Assembly: GCA_910592205.1 (NCBI GenBank) | Contig: CAJVPJ010000173.1 | Location: 1-37,886, forward strand | DNA from: Paraglomus occultum | Taxonomy: Eukaryota > Glomeromycota > Glomeromycetes > Paraglomerales > Paraglomeraceae | Length of the DNA stretch: 37,886 bases | Direction: 5' to 3' | Shown: positions 33,589 through 37,886 of the stretch, one piece after another | Numbering within the stretch: position 1 is the first letter of the stretch | Layout: each line of letters opens with the position of its first letter | The notes under the pieces: model-generated | Databases searched by the model: none | What the model was told of the DNA's origin: nothing | What the model saw: the letters and a program-made list of their open reading frames with translations, nothing else | Program-made: the position numbers and the translations under genes

Positions 33589-36093
33589 ATGCCTAGGCCA
33601 GAAGCATACTTAGAAGGTTATGGACTTCAATTGATTCATCGCTCACGCATTACCGACATAAAGCCGACTCAAATGGACAATCTTTATTGCGCTATCCACC
33701 GTTACCCTCGCTATTATGATAAGAAGGCGATAATGTTGCTATTACTTGGAAATAGCAAAAAATGCACAGCAAAACTTGTGAGAGAGTTTGCTAAAAAACA
33801 CTCACTTCCGAAACACGAGTACAACATTTCTGACGGTCGATTTAGACGATATTCCACATGGCTTGAGATGAGCAATAGCGGAATAAAAGGATTTACCGAG
33901 TACGAGGACAATTATTACATAGTTGCCGATAAACACTTGTACCATTATTATTCTCTATACGGATTCTGCCCCGCATGTGGAATACTCCGATATAGTCCCG
34001 TGTGGTGCATATGTGGACGTAAACAATTATCCAACGGATGGACTAGCAATAATAAGCAACTCGATGACTTTATCAAGAAGTCTCAATTACAAACTAAGTC
34101 AGCAAACGATGCCTATTTGGAATGGATTCCATTTGATTGTATTTATGATTCAGGAAATTCTAACATACATTTGTCTGGTCTATCTATTTCTTATTATAAA
34201 ACACCTTTGTTTGATTATGATCTACCTGTTGCCGCTTATACACCTTTTAAATTGATCCCACTCGAGATAACAGACAAGACAAATGATTCATACTATGCTG
34301 AGGTAAACTATTCACTTACTTGTCATATTATTATTATGGAATAGTTTAAATAATTATTGATTGATTATTATGTTATCATTTCCACTAGTTATGTAATAAT
34401 CATGCAGATATGCTTTCCACAGATGTTTGGGTTACCATTGGATTCACTTACCATGAACGTAAACGAAAGTATTGTCTAATAAAAGAACGAGATGAGATGG
34501 GATTATGTCTAGCATGTACAACACCATTTGCAAGAGCCAGGATATATGCATTCTGTTACGAATGTAAAGCACCACAACCTCTTAATTGGACGACTGGCAA
34601 CAAGTCTTTGGATTCATTGATTATGGAATCATGGAGAAATGTGAAGGATGTATATGATGGTTATATACAATGGATTGACTATTCCCGACTGATGAATGTA
34701 AGAGAAACAACCCCATTACGCCATGGATGCAAATTAATTGCAGATTGGTTAGAATTGAGGACAAATGAATGGACAAAAGTGACGCTCAAGAAGATATTTG
34801 GCAATGCACCATTGTTTGATTTTCAGCAGGTGAATTATTTACATGTAAAATAATGCAAACAATATCAAGCATACATTGCAAGTTAAACTGATGGTTGTAT
34901 TATTTACTCACATAGCTAATTAAGGAATATCCAAAGATATTAACTCCTGAGAATATGTTAATTGTTGGAATCACTCAAGAACCATGTACTCGGAATTATT
35001 ATTTAATTTTCCGTCATGAAATACGTCCAGTATTGGGCAAAATTATAAGACGTTGTGGATATATACAGTATCTGGAATATGACGACTTTGATGAACTTAG
35101 AGAGATTGGATCAGGTAATTACAAAACGGTTTATACTGCCAAGTATAAAAAGTATTTAGTGCACCATATTCCAGAAACTGTTGTACTCAAACGTTTTAAG
35201 AATTTCGATCAGACACTGGACTTATTTATTTCCGAGGTAAGCATTTTTTATATGCCGATTAGTACTAACTATAACATGGTATTTGATCCGACTGTGTATT
35301 TGTTTATTCATTTACTTAATAGGTCAGCAATCATGTCAAGACTTTGAACTATCGTTTTCTTCAAATTTATGGAATGACGCACAACCCAGAAACAGAAGAC
35401 TGCATACTAGTCATGCAATATGTCAACAATGGTAGTCTTCTGTCTTATTTGGATCGGAACATCAACCAATTTACATGGAAGAAGAAATTGAACTGTTTGA
35501 AAAATATTGCGGATGATTTGTATAATATTCATATGCAATTAGTGCATTGCAATCTTCATGGCAGAAACATTGCTATGGATAATGATACTCCATTTATTTG
35601 CGATCTTGGCCTTTCTCAATCAGTGAATTCATACGAACAAAGTCCAAACATTCGAGGCGAATTAGCCTTTATTGCACCGGAAGTCTTTCGTACTCGTAAA
35701 TTTACTCAAAAGTCAGATGTGTATTCGTTTGGTATTATCATGTATTTGGTTGCCACTGGCGAACCACCTTTTAGAGACAGGCAGTTCGATAGAAACTTAA
35801 TACGCAACATTATGGGCGGACTGCGACCATCGATACCTGATTCCGCACCAAACGAATACAAGAGGCTTGCTGAACGATGTTATTGTGCAGATCCTGATAA
35901 GCGTCCAAGTGCAGAGTCACTTTACTGTAATCTCCGCGATCTTGTTAATAGGGTGGACAAGTATAAATCTAGCAGTAACGTATGGAATACTATCTATCAT
36001 ACCGATGTTAAACCGTTATCACGTCTCGGGAACGATTCTAGCAAGCTTAGAAATTTGTCCAAACAGGAGACTGCAGGTATGATCACATTATAA
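33589..36093 (+). CDS. Tandem zinc-ribbon protein kinase, probable pseudokinase
   Basis: Four exons, all phase 0: 33589-34302, 34389-34829, 34916-35236, 35323-36093, giving 748 aa. Two zinc-ribbon modules come first: CPAC...CIC (C127, C130, C140, C142) and CLAC...CYEC (C278, C281, C294, C297). Each is followed by a Trp-Thr-x-x-Asn-Lys segment (GWTSNNKQLDDFI; NWTTGNKSLDSLI), a YLEWIPFD/YIQWIDYS motif and a 'PLFD' end. A TKL-like kinase domain spans about 443-705: glycine loop GSGNYKTV (450-457), VVLKRF with K477, E492, DLG (586-588), APE (610-612). The catalytic loop is HCNLHGRN (567-574), so the HRD Asp is Asn569. Many Rhizophagus kinases have one such ribbon before the kinase; here it is duplicated. 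The last codons (AGMITL) may be read-through past a GTATGA donor into an undetected exon. Confidence 0.87.
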
Positions 36094-37820
36094 GTAATTT
36101 GGTTACGTGTTGATATTATTAAATAAAGTCAATTCACAATGTTAACATGGTTCATTGTTATTATTAGCGACTCAATAAACCTGTAATCATGATTTAGTCA
36201 CGAATTAAAATTAAACAGGATACGTTCAACATAAATTGAGTTGAAATAATAAATTCGTTGCGAAGGTTGTCTATTAACCGAATAGTATCAAGAAAAAGTA
36301 CATTCTTCTTATTGTTATTTTTTATTTTTATTTTTATTATTATCATTAACAAATAAATTCTTATTGTTAAAAATTACGCTCTACCTTATCTGTATGCGTA
36401 TCTAGAGGAATGGCTGCCCGATCTCAGAATGCATGTCAAAATTACCAGTCTTTTATGAATGGGTTTTTTTCGTACAAAATTAATATTAAGTAACCTTTCT
36501 TGTGGTGATAATTGGCGCATTGTACTGTCAAATAAACGACAAATCGATGGATCAAATAACGAAATTTACTAGACGGTAGTTACATAATCACCTAAAGAAA
36601 ACTAAAGTGTTAGAAGGTTGAGTATAACTACTGATATTCGATGAATTCGTCTGCAAGTAAGTCAATCTTTTAAGGCAATGCTCAGAAAATCACGTAATCG
36701 GAAGTCGCGATAGTTATACTGCCGAATATTAAATTCTCAACGATTTGCTCTCTTGCACACTATTCCTAACAAATCGAAGATCAAAAAGACGAATCAATTC
36801 TAAGTTTACGTATTTATAATTTACTCTAACCACCGCTATTCGCTAAAAGACGTTGCAATAAAACCAAGTTTAGATCTGCATATAACCATTATTATTTAGG
36901 AAATATAATACGAATAACACGAATTTGTAAATTCGCCATAATTATCCGTTTATATGCATTAACACAACTTTAAAAACGTAAATAAATCGCAAAAGCGCAC
37001 TCAGGTTTCAAATTTTATCTGAGCATCTAAACGAAAATTGACAAAATTTTCTTCTTCAACAAAATAAGCTATTGGTCGACATTTAACCTCATAGACATCG
37101 ATACGTCACTTGAAGAATTACTCCAATTTTCAGCTACAAATTGTAAGGCATATGCTTTAAAATTTGTAATTAAAACTTCAATTACAGTATGTTATTGGCT
37201 GTCAGATACAATCATAATAAAAAGATATCGTACATTATATTCTGTTGTCCGAGGCCGTATGCCGGACATATAATAATAATAGCAATAGATCAATAAGCTA
37301 CATCCAGTTGCATACGCAATAAAGAAAATAAGTGTGAACTTAACAGACGTGTTTTAAAAGCTGTATACAAATTGTAATGTGCTAAGCCACTTTGCATCCA
37401 GCATACGAACAGTTTCTCCATTGTCACTTTGTCGTTAATACCGACATCTATTCTCTTCAAGCGTAGGCAGCAGTGAGTGAGTAATATGGACAGGCACAAA
37501 ATATTACCAATTTTTGTGTTTTTTTTTGTAAAAATAAAAAACTCTTTTAAGATTAAAATCGTTACGAAGCGGCAGACAGTAATAAGTAGACGCGCCAATG
37601 AGAATACTGTAAAGGCTACAAGTTATACTCATAACAATTGTAATCGCACTGACGTCCGGGTTGCATTGGAACTTGCAAATATCCACTTTTCAAATCGAAA
37701 CCGTAACTTTAAGGTGGAAAAAGGCTGCTAAATTATCACAATTCTTGGCCTGATAGAAATTGATATTTGTTTGAATTTCTTTAAAACTTGTGGAACATTC
37801 ATTGTATTAAATGTAATACA
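36094..37820. other. Terminal gene-free stretch
   Basis: AT-rich, with T-rich runs near 36310-36345 and only short frames (up to 102 codons at 37290-37598, minus strand, unrecognised). Its right end borders the transposon end at 37821. Confidence 0.45.
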
Positions 37821-37886
37821 CAGTGAAAGTCGATATAACGGACCGTCGATATAACGGATTTTGCCTTATACGGACTTTTTTGCTGG
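37821..37886 (+). mobile_element. Terminal inverted repeat of a pogo/Tigger-like element
   Basis: CAGTGAAAGTCGATATAACG, followed by a second TCGATATAACGGA and then TTTTGCCTTATACGGAC. The CAGTG start, just after a TA at 37817-37818, and the doubled TCGATATAACGGA motif are the form of Tigger/pogo-type terminal repeats. The element continues beyond the window, so its transposase and other end cannot be seen. The exact element start (CACAGTG or CAGTG) is uncertain. Confidence 0.55.

Noticed and set aside
37290-37598. 102-codon minus-strand frame near the right end
   Set aside because: No motif, overlaps other frames of similar length, and the region looks non-coding.
1-37886. tRNA, rRNA, CRISPR array or bacterial-type operon
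   Set aside because: I looked for tRNA box-B-like motifs, rRNA-like blocks and regularly spaced repeats and saw none; the spliced genes rule out a prokaryotic reading. A covariance-model scan would be needed to exclude tRNAs fully.

Overview
The window looks like nuclear DNA of a filamentous fungus, most likely an arbuscular mycorrhizal fungus (Glomeromycotina, Rhizophagus-like). This is inferred from strongly AT-rich DNA, multi-exon genes with short introns (about 57-110 nt, GTAAGT-type donors, TACTAAC-like branch sites), families expanded in those fungi (F-box, BTB, zinc-ribbon kinases) and relics of a high-copy protein family I recall from Rhizophagus. No homology search was run. Exon structures were built by hand from splice consensus, phase continuity and resemblance to known families.

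Layout. 1-3246 holds no supportable gene. 3247-4866 (+) is a single-exon F-box protein with an Asp tract. 5345-8040 (-) is a ten-exon CLPTM1-family membrane protein. 8451-10410 (-) is a six-exon cytochrome P450 that keeps its haem cysteine but has lost several hallmark residues. 10411-17400 is a gene-poor block of transposon debris: a frameshifted ORF, a likely LTR and a Tc1/mariner relic. Just beyond it, 17448-18662 (+) is an intact seven-exon P-loop kinase-like gene. 20803-21790 (-) is a small protein with a Zn2Cys6 cluster at its extreme C-terminus, with a possible four-exon gene upstream (21890-22496). 24379-25245 (-) is a BTB protein. 25935-27065 (+) is a frameshifted copy of the high-copy fungal family. 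A diverged direct duplication links 22930-23530 with 28080-28510. 29364-29707 (-) may encode a 65-aa membrane protein. 30347-32727 (+) is a ten-exon gene of unknown function. 33589-36093 (+) is a four-exon protein with two zinc-ribbon modules and a kinase domain whose catalytic Asp is replaced by Asn. The window ends inside what looks like the terminal repeat of a pogo/Tigger-type transposon.

The genes do not form a pathway. CLPTM1 and the P-loop gene look like housekeeping genes. The F-box, BTB and kinase genes belong to expanded accessory families and sit among repeats. The most unusual items are the P450 with degenerate motifs, the probable pseudokinase with tandem zinc ribbons, and the protein with a C-terminal Zn2Cys6 cluster.
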